A DNA stretch of 64,000 nucleotides from Parafrankia discariae (GTDB lineage: Bacteria > Actinomycetota > Actinomycetes > Frankiales > Frankiaceae). The stretch spans positions 115,568 through 179,567 of the forward strand of contig NZ_KB891274.1 of the NCBI RefSeq assembly GCF_000373365.1, given 5' to 3'. This document shows positions 18,097-26,152 of the stretch, one piece after another. The notes under the pieces were generated by a model. It searched no databases. It was not told where the DNA came from and saw nothing but the letters and a program-made list of their open reading frames with translations. Every line of letters begins with the position of its first letter. The stretch's first letter is position 1. Made by a program: the position numbers and the translations under genes.

Positions 18097-19080
18097 TCAG
18101 GCGGGCGGCGAGACGCGGAGGGTCACCGTTCGGTTCCGGGGGTCACCGGCGGACGTCCCGGCCGCGGCGCCGGCCGGATCGCCGGCGTAGGGGGTCAGGG
18201 CGTCGCCGGCCGCGGAGACCGCGAAAGCCGCGGCCGGGACTCCGGCCGCGCGCAGGATCCGCGCGGCGGACGCGGCGCGAGCCAGGCTCAGCGCGGTGTT
18301 GTCGGGGAAGGGACCTCCCGGGCGGACCGGAAGGCTGTCGCTGTGGCCGACGACCTCGACGGCGATCCCGGGCACGGCCGCCAGCCGGGCGCCCAGCCCG
18401 CTCAGCGCGGCGCGGCCGTCCGGGGTGGGGGTGTCCTGGGTGGCGAACAGCGCGGCGCGGAAGACCACGACCACCTGGCCGCCGGCCCGGGTGATCGTGG
18501 CGTCCGGCCCGGCGAGACGCGCGGCCAGATCCGCCGTCAGCTCCCCCGGCCCGGCGGGAGCCGGCGCGGAGACGGCGGGAGCCGGCGCGGCGGAGATCAC
18601 CGGAGCCGCGGGGCCCGGTGGGTGGCTGGTCGAGGCCACCGGGTCGGCGCCGTCGTGGCCGAGCCACCAGCCGCCGCCGAAGGCGAGCGCGCCGAGCAGC
18701 GCGGCGGCCGCGCCGCCCCGGACCAGGCCGCCGCCACCGCGGGCCCGTGGCCGCTGCAGGCGGCGCAGGCCCGCCGCCGCCGCCGCGTGGTCGCCGTCCA
18801 GGGCCAGCGCGGCGCGCCAGTGCCGCTCGGCATCGACGAACCGGCCCTGCTGCGCCCGGATCCGGGCCAGCAGGTCGTGCTCCGCCGCGGTGTGGTCGCG
18901 CCCGGTGGCCAGCTCCGCGAGCAGGCGCGCGGCGTCCTCGTGCCGGCCGGAGCGGGCCAGCGTGGCGGCCTGCCCACGGACGACCTCGCCGACCAGCGCG
19001 GCCCGGGCGGTGGCGCCGTCACCGTTCCCGGTCGTGGCCGCGACCGGCGGCGACGGCGCGTCACCGGGATCGGCGGACAC
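18097..19080 (-). CDS. OmpA-family domain membrane protein with TPR-like N-terminus
   Basis: A 327-residue protein. Residues about 30-108 form two TPR-like helix pairs (HEDAARLLAELATG, GRFVDAERHWRAALALDGDH), followed by one membrane helix (about 120-140), a Pro/Ala linker and a C-terminal OmpA/MotB-like peptidoglycan-binding domain (about 200-327) with VEVVGHSDSLPV (the GHTD-like motif), LSLARAASAARIL and DPRNRTVTLRV (the NR...) motifs. It would tie a cytoplasmic TPR to the cell wall across the membrane. GTG start at 19080 with GGAGGGC inside the end of the Hsp70 gene; the two genes overlap by 20 bases, so translation is coupled. Confidence 0.85.
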   Translation of the reverse strand: MSADPGDAPSPPVAATTGNGDGATARAALVGEVVRGQAATLARSGRHEDAARLLAELATGRDHTAAEHDLLARIRAQQGRFVDAERHWRAALALDGDHAAAAAGLRRLQRPRARGGGGLVRGGAAAALLGALAFGGGWWLGHDGADPVASTSHPPGPAAPVISAAPAPAVSAPAPAGPGELTADLAARLAGPDATITRAGGQVVVVFRAALFATQDTPTPDGRAALSGLGARLAAVPGIAVEVVGHSDSLPVRPGGPFPDNTALSLARAASAARILRAAGVPAAAFAVSAAGDALTPYAGDPAGAAAGTSAGDPRNRTVTLRVSPPA

Positions 19081-21559
19081 TGCTGCCCTCCGGCCGCGCT
19101 GGCGTGTCCTCGGTCGGCAGCAGGTCGAACAGCTGCCGGTTCACCGTGCGCAGCCGCTCGATGTCGTTGCTGTCGACGGCGCGCCGGCCCTCGGCGATCA
19201 GGCGGTTGGCCAGCGCCTGGTCGCGCAGCTCGGAGCGCTGTTCGACCAGCTGGGAGAAGTGGGCCATCACGACGGCGCCCGTCTTGCGGTCGACCACCAT
19301 GGCCAGGTGGCCGGTCAGTTCGTCGACGAGGGTCCGCAGGTGGGCGGCGTCCCGGCCGTCCAGTGCCCGGCGGACGTCGGCGGCGAGGATCTCGAACCGG
19401 CGCCGGTCCTGGGCGTCGCCGTACTCGTCGATGATGCCCGGCGCGTCGCGCAGCACCCGGTTCGCCCACTCGACCAGCGAGGGCCACTCCAGCGCCTCCT
19501 CGACGGCGTCGAGCTTCGCCCGCAGGTCGAGCATCCGCTTGCCGGCGGTGCCCGCCGCGTCCGCGTCGCCGTGCTCGGTGGAGGACACGTCGTTCTCGAG
19601 CTGACCGAGCGCCTGCTCGTCCTCCAGCTCGCCGAGCAGGGCGAGCGCCGCCGGGTCGGACGTCCGTTCCGCGTCGGCGCGCAGCGCGTCGTACCGCTCC
19701 TGCTCGGCGGTCAGGTCCCGGCGCAGCCTGGCCGGATCGGCGGCGGTCTCGGTGGTCAGGTCGTGGAACGCCTCGAAGTCCTCGTCGAGGATCGGCACGT
19801 AGGCCTTGGTGGTGACCAGCCGGGAGGCGTCGATCTGGATCTCCACCTCGATCTCGCTGCCCTTCGGGATGTCCCGGGCCACCTGGTCGGCGAGGATCTC
19901 CAGCGCGCCGACCTGCCGGTTGCGGTCGGCCCGGGGATGCTCACCCTCCAGGATCGGGATCCGCAGCAGGCCGCCGGACTGACCGCGGGTGAGCCGCACG
20001 GTGCTGCGCAGGATCTCGCGGCCCTTGGCGGGGATCCGGGTGCCCTTCTCCAGCAGCCAGGCGACCTCGTTGCCGGCCAGCGCCACCCCGATCGAGTGGG
20101 TGAGGGTGGCGCCGGGCGCGACCACGCCGAGGGTGTAGGTCAGTTCCGCGGGCTGGATCCGCTCGCGGGTTCCCGTCGGGTCCTCCAGGACGATCTCGTA
20201 GCTGTTGCGCAGCCCGGGCTCGGCCCGCAGCGTGGTGATGAACGAGCCGGCCGCCGGCAGGATGATCTGCCCGCTGCGCCACGGCGGGCGGGCCTGCGCG
20301 TTGACGAACTCGACGGTGAACCCCTCCAGGCTCCGGTCCGCCGGGCCCCGCACCACCCCGCCGACCACCGGCTCCGGGTCGGAGCCGATCGGCCGGTACT
20401 CCAGGTCCACGGTGTAGGAGACCCCGGCCCGTACCGGCTCCGCCGGCAGCCGCTGCGTCCCGGCGAAGATCGCCGCGCCGCGGGCCACGACGGTCATCGG
20501 ATCCTGGCTGACGTCCAGCTCGATGCCGAGGCCCTCGCCCAGCCGCCGGCGCAGGTAGGGCATGAGGGTGGGCCCGCCGACGAGCAGCACCCGGTCGATC
20601 TTCTCCGGCGCGAGCTGGCTCTCCCGCAGCGCGGCCTGGCAGATGTTGATCGCGCGGGCGACGAAGGGCTCGGTCAGCCGGTCGACGTCCGCGGCGGACA
20701 GCTCGTGGACGAACTCCACCGGGTTCCCCCGGGAGTCGGTGCACAACGGGGGGTCGCTGATGTCGATGAGTGCCGAGTCAGCGGAGGACAGCTCGATCTT
20801 CGCGTTCTCGGCGGCGGCCTTCAGCTTCGCGACCGCCTGCGCCCAGGTGGGCTCGCCCCGCCCGAAGCCGGGCAGGGAGTACTGCCGGAGCAGCGCGGGC
20901 ATCAGCAGCTCCTCGACGATCGCCCAGTCGATGAGCTTCCCGCCGAGGAAGTTGTCACCGCGGTGGTTGACGATGTCGAACTCGCCGTCCCGGATGTGCA
21001 CGACCGAGGCGTCGAAGGTTCCGCCGCCCAGGTCGAACACCAGCCGGTAGATGTTGTCCTCGTCGCGCTGGAAGCTGTAGGCGAGGGCGGCCGCGGTCGG
21101 TTCCTGCAGCAGCGGCGACAGGCCGAGGCCGGCGGCCTCGGCGGCCCGCCGGGTGGCGTCGGTCTGGTTCAGTTCGAACGCCGCCGGAACGGTGATGACC
21201 GCCGCCCGGATGTCCTCCCCGAGCTGCCTGTTCACATTCGCCTTCAGCGCCCGCAGCACGTGCGCGGACAGTTCCTCCGGGCTCAGGGAAAGGCCGCTGT
21301 TGGCGAAGTTCGTCGCCTGGTCGCGTAATCCCATCCTGAGCTTGAACTCGGCGGCGGCGTTCGCCGGATCGGACTCGACCCGTTCCCGGGCGCGTTCACC
21401 GACGTGGATCCGGCCGTTGCGGTCGGCGTAGACCGCCGACGGGGTCGTGTCGTGCCCGAACGCGTTCTTGACGATGCGGGCCTCGGTGCCGTCGAGGACC
21501 GCGATCGCGCTGTTGGTGGTGCCAAGGTCGATGCCGAAGTCCATCGTCGATCGCGCCAT
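19061..21559 (-). CDS. Hsp70 family protein, long atypical DnaK paralogue
   Basis: An 832-residue Hsp70-like ATPase. The N-terminal nucleotide-binding domain (about 1-375) shows the phosphate loop GIDLGTTNSAIAVLDG, the AVITVPAAFELNQTDATR segment, LVFDLGGGTFDASVV and VLLVGGPTLMPYLRRRLGE. The substrate-binding part is diverged and much longer than in canonical DnaK (about 640 residues in total), with several beta-rich segments and a helical C-terminus lacking an EEVD-type tail. It probably handles a dedicated client rather than general folding. ATG at 21559 after GCAGGAGGAACG. Gene order kinase / J-like / GrpE-like / Hsp70 provides a complete private chaperone cycle. Confidence 0.93.
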   Translation of the reverse strand: MARSTMDFGIDLGTTNSAIAVLDGTEARIVKNAFGHDTTPSAVYADRNGRIHVGERARERVESDPANAAAEFKLRMGLRDQATNFANSGLSLSPEELSAHVLRALKANVNRQLGEDIRAAVITVPAAFELNQTDATRRAAEAAGLGLSPLLQEPTAAALAYSFQRDEDNIYRLVFDLGGGTFDASVVHIRDGEFDIVNHRGDNFLGGKLIDWAIVEELLMPALLRQYSLPGFGRGEPTWAQAVAKLKAAAENAKIELSSADSALIDISDPPLCTDSRGNPVEFVHELSAADVDRLTEPFVARAINICQAALRESQLAPEKIDRVLLVGGPTLMPYLRRRLGEGLGIELDVSQDPMTVVARGAAIFAGTQRLPAEPVRAGVSYTVDLEYRPIGSDPEPVVGGVVRGPADRSLEGFTVEFVNAQARPPWRSGQIILPAAGSFITTLRAEPGLRNSYEIVLEDPTGTRERIQPAELTYTLGVVAPGATLTHSIGVALAGNEVAWLLEKGTRIPAKGREILRSTVRLTRGQSGGLLRIPILEGEHPRADRNRQVGALEILADQVARDIPKGSEIEVEIQIDASRLVTTKAYVPILDEDFEAFHDLTTETAADPARLRRDLTAEQERYDALRADAERTSDPAALALLGELEDEQALGQLENDVSSTEHGDADAAGTAGKRMLDLRAKLDAVEEALEWPSLVEWANRVLRDAPGIIDEYGDAQDRRRFEILAADVRRALDGRDAAHLRTLVDELTGHLAMVVDRKTGAVVMAHFSQLVEQRSELRDQALANRLIAEGRRAVDSNDIERLRTVNRQLFDLLPTEDTPARPEGSSVRRSR

Positions 21560-21643
21560 CGTTCCTCCTGCTGCCCGGCGGGACGGATGTGGGACGGGGA
21601 GTGGGGCGGTTCGGGGGGCGAGGGTGGGGCGGGTGCCGGCGGG

Positions 21644-22210
21644 TCAGCCGGCCTCGTCCCGGATCACGGGGACGCCGACGACGACCTCGCCGGTCTGGAC
21701 GCGCCGCCCGTGCAGGTAGACGCTCGGCCGCAGGGTCTCCAGGACGGTCTCGCCGGTCAGGCCCGCGGTCTGCTGGAACTCCAGGACCTGCAGGTCGAGA
21801 CCCGAGTCGTACCGGGTGTGGTCGTGCTCCTGGATCTCGACGCCGGCCGCGGCGAGGGTGCTCCAGAGCGATTCGAACTGGCGCCGCGCCCGGCGCAGAT
21901 CCGCCGCCCCACCGCCGTCGCCCGCGCCGGAACCCGCCGCCGGGCCGGCGAGGCGCCGACGCAGGCGCCACAGCCCGGTCGCGAGCTGGGCCACCGCCGG
22001 CTCGCCCAGCGCCGCCTCCGCCGGGGCCGGGTCCCCCGATCGCTCGGCGGGTGCCGGCCGCTCGGCGGGTGCCGGCCGCTCGGCGGGTGCCGGCACGGGC
22101 TCGGCCTGCGCGACGGCCCGCAACAGCGCCGCGGCCCATTCCTCCGGTGTCGCCGGCCGGGCGATGCGGAACTCGCGGGGATGGCGCCACTGGCGCGGGA
22201 TCTCAGGCAC
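21644..22210 (-). CDS. GrpE-like nucleotide exchange factor
   Basis: A 188-residue protein whose C-terminal half (TVLETLRPSVYLHGRRVQTG, EVVVGVPVI) matches the beta-domain ending of GrpE, preceded by a helix (LRRARRQFESLWSTLAAAGV) in the position of the GrpE four-helix bundle. It would exchange nucleotide on the Hsp70 encoded 84 bases downstream. The N-terminal third is Pro/Ala-rich with a triple PAPAER repeat. The start is the GTG at 22210, overlapping the TGA of the upstream gene (GTGCCTGA), with a G-rich ribosome site; longer in-frame starts would overlap the upstream gene by over 100 bases. Confidence 0.75.
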   Translation of the reverse strand: MPEIPRQWRHPREFRIARPATPEEWAAALLRAVAQAEPVPAPAERPAPAERPAPAERSGDPAPAEAALGEPAVAQLATGLWRLRRRLAGPAAGSGAGDGGGAADLRRARRQFESLWSTLAAAGVEIQEHDHTRYDSGLDLQVLEFQQTAGLTGETVLETLRPSVYLHGRRVQTGEVVVGVPVIRDEAG

Positions 22211-23849
22211 CGCCCACCCCCAGCGGCCGTTCCCCGTTCTGCCATCCCTTTTCGCGTAGTTCCACGATCGTTGGGAACTGGTCGACATGTTTTCGTTGTC
22301 TTCTGCGGGCGAACCCGACGACGACATTGAGGTCCTCGAAAACCGCCAAGAACGCGATCAGTACGGCCAGGAAGATCCATCCGCCGCCGGCGCCGGTGAA
22401 CAGCATCGTGGGAAGGCTGATCGCGACCACGAAGTACAGCGCGCACCGCAGCGCGGCCAGCCAGCCCCGGCTCGTCTCGGCGCGCTTGCAGGACCGGCAG
22501 CGCGGCACGGTGACCTCCACCTTGTTCCAGCGCACCTCGCGCACCGCCCGGACCACGTCGCCGTGCATCCATCTCGTGATCGCCGCTCCGGGGTCGGCCG
22601 GCTGCTCGTGGCAGATCCAGCAGGTCAGCCGGATGGAGGCCCGGTCGAGGATCTCCCGGTTCTCGGCCAGCCGGCCGCGGACGGCCTCGGACGCCGCCAC
22701 CCGCTCGGCCCGGCCGAGCACCTCGATCATCCGCAGGTGGTCGCGGGCGGCGGCGGCCTCCGATCTGTCCCTGCCCTGGTCGAAGAGCAGCAGGCAGCGC
22801 AGCGCGTCGAGGGCGACCTTGTCGTGGGTGCGCACCCGCGTCGGGTCCTCGGCCGGCAGCAGCCGGTCCAGCCGTGCCAGCGGCTCCACGGAGTGGTCGA
22901 GCAGGTGCGTGGCGTGGTCCAGGCCCGCCGTCCGGTCGTCGGTGGCCAGCCGGACGTCCTCCTCGCCCAGCTCGCCGAGCTGGTCGGCCCAGGGCTCGCC
23001 GGCCGCGCGCAGGGCGGCGCCCAGCGCCTCCCGGGCGCCGTCCCCGAGCTGGGCGGCCCGCAGCGCCGTCAGCTGCCGCTCGGCCCGGTCGTCGTCGCCG
23101 TCCCCGATGGCGGCGACGACGACCGCGGCGCCGATGGACAGCAGGGCGGCCGGCAGCGCCGCGCGGATCCGGGCGGCGCGGCCCACGTCGAGACGGGCGT
23201 CGGCGGCACGGCTGATCCGCGCCGCCAGGCTGTCCCAGACCCGGTCGTCGTGCAGGACGACGCCCCAGCGGCGGTACACCGAAGCCCAGTCGGGCTGGTC
23301 GCCCGCGGCGCCCAGCTCGACTTCCAGGGCCCGCAGGTGCTCGAGCACCGCGAGGTTGTGAACCGCGCTCGCGGGATCCCCGGGCGGGGCCGGATCTCCG
23401 GAGGTCCCCGGGCCCGCGGACGCGGCCGGGCCGCCGTCCCCGCCGTCCCCGGCGACGCCGGCGTCGCCGGGGACGGCCGCCGCGCTCCAGTGTCGGAGCG
23501 CGGCGGCCGCGTCGCCGGCGGCCAGGGCGGTGATCCCCGGGTCCGGCACGGCGCCGGACCCGGCCGGCCAGAACCAGAAGAACTCGTCGACCAGCCGCTG
23601 ACGCGGGTCGCCCAGCCGGTCGAGAGCGGCCCGGACCTCCCCGGCGGACGGGGCCGGCCGCAGTGGGAGGACCTCCGGGGCCGGTAGCTGCCCGCCGGTC
23701 TTCTCGATCACGGCGAGCATGTCGGCCCTGCGCCGGATGTCGCGTCCCGTGGCAGAGAGCGGCAGGCCGGTCACCCGGAAGGCGTTCTGCCGGTAGATCA
23801 GCGCGGACACCCGCGGCAGGGCGTCGGTGTCGGTGTCCCGGGTCGTCAC
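22203..23849 (-). CDS. J-like / zinc-ribbon membrane protein of Hsp70 operon
   Basis: A 548-residue protein. The N-terminal region (RQNAFRVTGLPLSATGRDI, RRRADMLAVIEKTG ... LGDPRQRLVDEFFWFWP) resembles the start of J-domain-like modules found with Hsp70s, but no HPD tripeptide is seen, so stimulation of ATPase activity is uncertain. A long helical middle follows; in the last third two CxxC pairs (TCWICHEQ ... PRCRSCKRA) can bind zinc, followed by two membrane helices (LRCALYFVVAISLPTMLFTG and WIFLAVLIAFLAVF) and a basic tail. The GTG at 23849 overlaps the kinase stop (ATGTGA) and has AGGGGG upstream. It probably recruits Hsp70 to the membrane, an inference from order and domains. Confidence 0.65.
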   Translation of the reverse strand: MTTRDTDTDALPRVSALIYRQNAFRVTGLPLSATGRDIRRRADMLAVIEKTGGQLPAPEVLPLRPAPSAGEVRAALDRLGDPRQRLVDEFFWFWPAGSGAVPDPGITALAAGDAAAALRHWSAAAVPGDAGVAGDGGDGGPAASAGPGTSGDPAPPGDPASAVHNLAVLEHLRALEVELGAAGDQPDWASVYRRWGVVLHDDRVWDSLAARISRAADARLDVGRAARIRAALPAALLSIGAAVVVAAIGDGDDDRAERQLTALRAAQLGDGAREALGAALRAAGEPWADQLGELGEEDVRLATDDRTAGLDHATHLLDHSVEPLARLDRLLPAEDPTRVRTHDKVALDALRCLLLFDQGRDRSEAAAARDHLRMIEVLGRAERVAASEAVRGRLAENREILDRASIRLTCWICHEQPADPGAAITRWMHGDVVRAVREVRWNKVEVTVPRCRSCKRAETSRGWLAALRCALYFVVAISLPTMLFTGAGGGWIFLAVLIAFLAVFEDLNVVVGFARRRQRKHVDQFPTIVELREKGWQNGERPLGVGGA

Positions 23850-24961
23850 ATCGTCACCCCCTTGCGCCACAGCCGGATCCGTGAGGCGTACTGGTTACGC
23901 AGCCCGGGCCACTTGTTGCAGGCCTCCTCCATCAGGTCGGCGGCGCGGTCGTACTGGCCGCCGGTGGCGACGGTGACCGCCTGGCGGGCCATCCGCACGG
24001 CCGTCGCCTCGTCCGCGGACGAGGATCGGCCGAGCGCGTTCTTGCCCGCGGCGATCTCCCCGGCCGGTCCGGGCTCCCGTTCCGGCGGGCGTGGCGGCGC
24101 CGGCCTCCCGGGCTCCCACGCCTCCAGGTCGGCGAGCATCCCGACGGCCGACGGGTAGCGTTTCGCCGGGTCGTAGGACAGCGCCCGGCCGACGATCCCG
24201 TCCAGTGCTTCGTCCACGGAGTACCGGATCTCGCTGGGCGGTACGAGCGTGCCGGTGTTCCAGCCGGCCGTGATCGGGTCGCCGCCGGAACGCCGCGGGT
24301 AGGGCAGCTGGTCGGTCAGCAGCAGGTAGAGCACCGCGCCCAGAGCCCACACGTCGCCCGGTACCGACGCGAGATGCGGGTGGAGCAGGGTCTCGGGCGC
24401 CATGAAGGCGATGGTTCCCTGAGAGCTGGCCAGCAGGGTCAGCGCACTGACTTTCCTGGCGAGACCGAAATCGCTGATCCGCACGTGCAGGCCGGCCCCG
24501 CTGTAGCCGACCAGAATGTTCTGCGGGGTGATGTCACGGTGCACGATCGGCGGGGAGGCCCGGTGGGCGACCGCCAGGCCGCGCGTCATCTGCCGCAGGA
24601 TGTCGACCGCGGTCGGGACGGGAACGAACGTGGTGCCGTACGACGACCAGAAGCTGTGCAGGGTGCCGCCGGCCACATATTCCATGGTGAAGTACGCGTA
24701 TGTCCCGCCGGCCGTCTCGACGGTGTTGGCCTCGAACACGCGGATCACGTTGGGGTGCCCCATGCCGGACAGCAGCATCGCCTCGCCGAGAGCGTCGCGT
24801 ACCTGTTCCGCGGACATTCCGACCTGCCGGAAGACCTTCATCGCCTGCCGGCCCAGATACCGGTGCTCGACCCGGTAGACCTCGGCGAAGGCACCCTCGC
24901 CCAACAGCCGGTCGACCTTGTAGGTATCCCGGATTACCTGCCCCTCGCGTAACAGGACCAT
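23846..24961 (-). CDS. Serine/threonine protein kinase (Hsp70 operon)
   Basis: A 371-residue soluble Hanks-type kinase. The glycine loop GEGAFAEVY (21-29), Lys42 in AMKVF, the HRDITPQN catalytic loop (Asp143), DFG (164-166) and a MAPE motif are all present, so it should be active. It ends in a short helical segment (about 320-365, VATGGQYDRAADLMEEA) reminiscent of one TPR, and has no membrane helix. ATG at 24961. Its stop overlaps the start of the J-like gene. With the FHA gene 105 bases upstream it forms a phospho-signalling input to the Hsp70 cassette: the FHA domain may read threonines phosphorylated by this kinase. Confidence 0.93.
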   Translation of the reverse strand: MVLLREGQVIRDTYKVDRLLGEGAFAEVYRVEHRYLGRQAMKVFRQVGMSAEQVRDALGEAMLLSGMGHPNVIRVFEANTVETAGGTYAYFTMEYVAGGTLHSFWSSYGTTFVPVPTAVDILRQMTRGLAVAHRASPPIVHRDITPQNILVGYSGAGLHVRISDFGLARKVSALTLLASSQGTIAFMAPETLLHPHLASVPGDVWALGAVLYLLLTDQLPYPRRSGGDPITAGWNTGTLVPPSEIRYSVDEALDGIVGRALSYDPAKRYPSAVGMLADLEAWEPGRPAPPRPPEREPGPAGEIAAGKNALGRSSSADEATAVRMARQAVTVATGGQYDRAADLMEEACNKWPGLRNQYASRIRLWRKGVTM

Positions 24962-25066
24962 AGGTGAGACCTCCGGCGGCCGAGCTCCAGGTTTTCGTTG
25001 TCGCGAGCCGGCTCCGGCCGCCGGACCAGAACCTAGGTGAAAGGCTCCCGGCCGGATAGTTGAGCG

Positions 25067-25783
25067 CTACACCCCGGCGTCCGGTTGCCGGGACCTCCGG
25101 ATGTCCCGCTCGGTGATCAGGCGGTTGAGGATCATCCAGCGGGCCAGGTCCTCCCAGTCCGCCAGGCCGGGCTCGTCGCGGTCGCTCAGTTCCCGACGGA
25201 CGTCCGAGATGACGTTGCGCACGTAGTTCGGGCCGCGGCCCAGCCGCTCGCCGATCTCCTTGTAGGTGGCCGGCCGGGCGTCGGCCCCGGACTTCGTCAG
25301 CAGTGGCCGGCACAGCTCGATGATGATGTCGAGCTGCGCCGGGGTGAGCCGGACCGGCCGGCTGAGGGTCGCCCTGCTCTCGGCGAGCGTCTCCTGGCCG
25401 AGCGACTTCCGGTCATGGGTGACGGCGGAGGCGTCGACCTGAACGGTGGCGGTCGCCCCGCCGCGGCGGGCCGCGACGATGTCGAACCTGGGGAACGGCA
25501 GCGAGGTCATCGCCGCCCCGGGTTCGACGATTCTGTCCTCGCCGGCGGGCGGGCGCAGACAGAATGGTTTCGACCGCGACCTGTTGTACACCAGCACGCA
25601 GTCGTCCAGAACCCGCAGCGAGGCCATGTGCCGCGACAGGTAGGTGTCGTCCGGAAGCTTGACGGCGCAGGCGCCGCTGCGCCCCACGGTGATCTCCTCG
25701 CCGAGAGCGACCTGCCACTTCCGCCCGCAGTACTCCAGTACGACGACCGGACCCGGCGAGCGGCCCGTACCGTGGCTACCCAC
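25067..25783 (-). CDS. FHA domain protein with C-terminal wHTH-like domain
   Basis: A 238-residue cytosolic protein. The N-terminal half is an FHA phosphothreonine-binding domain (EITVGRSGACAVKLPDD, TYLSRHMASLRVLDD, with the GRS, SRHH-like SRH and N/R residues of the pThr pocket). The C-terminal half (LTPAQLDIIIELCRPLL, TYKEIGERLGRGPNYVRNVI) looks like a winged helix of the type fused to FHA in actinomycetes. It may link kinase output to another component or to DNA. First gene of the seven-gene minus operon. The GTG at 25783 with AAAAGGGGGTGG upstream is preferred to a GTG at 25816 that adds a Trp-rich stretch. Confidence 0.85.
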   Translation of the reverse strand: MGSHGTGRSPGPVVVLEYCGRKWQVALGEEITVGRSGACAVKLPDDTYLSRHMASLRVLDDCVLVYNRSRSKPFCLRPPAGEDRIVEPGAAMTSLPFPRFDIVAARRGGATATVQVDASAVTHDRKSLGQETLAESRATLSRPVRLTPAQLDIIIELCRPLLTKSGADARPATYKEIGERLGRGPNYVRNVISDVRRELSDRDEPGLADWEDLARWMILNRLITERDIRRSRQPDAGV

Positions 25784-26152
25784 CCACCACCCCCTTTTCC
25801 ACGCTGCCTGCCACACCGCGGCGCAAGCGATCTGATCACCCGAACCGGGCTCATTTTAGGGTGTGTACGCGGTGGTGACCAGATCGGTGGCGGACGGCGC
25901 GTGCGTTCCCGTCCGCATCACCGGGATTCCGCGCCGCCGCGGGCCGGCGGCATTCCTGACGGCCCGGGGCCGAAGTCGCTCGAAGCCGACACACGCCGGG
26001 ATTGCCGGAAGGGCCACCGGGCCGGGACGCACAAGCGGGGCTATCCGTAGTGGTCCGGAATCCCGGGGCGGTCGTTAAGCTGGTTTCATCGTGATGATCA
26101 GAATCGTGATGACGCGACGACCGGCGATTCGACCGGGCCACCGGGTCCGCCG
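25784..26152. other. Divergent regulatory region between FHA operon and TPR kinase
   Basis: 369 bases that must hold the operon promoter (minus) and the kinase promoter (plus). A 10-base direct repeat ATCGTGATGA occurs at 26088-26097 and 26103-26112, 15 bases apart, about 45 bases before the kinase start; it could be a regulator site. A TTTTAGGG AT-rich patch lies at 25852-25861 close to the operon side. No RNA gene recognised. Confidence 0.4.
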
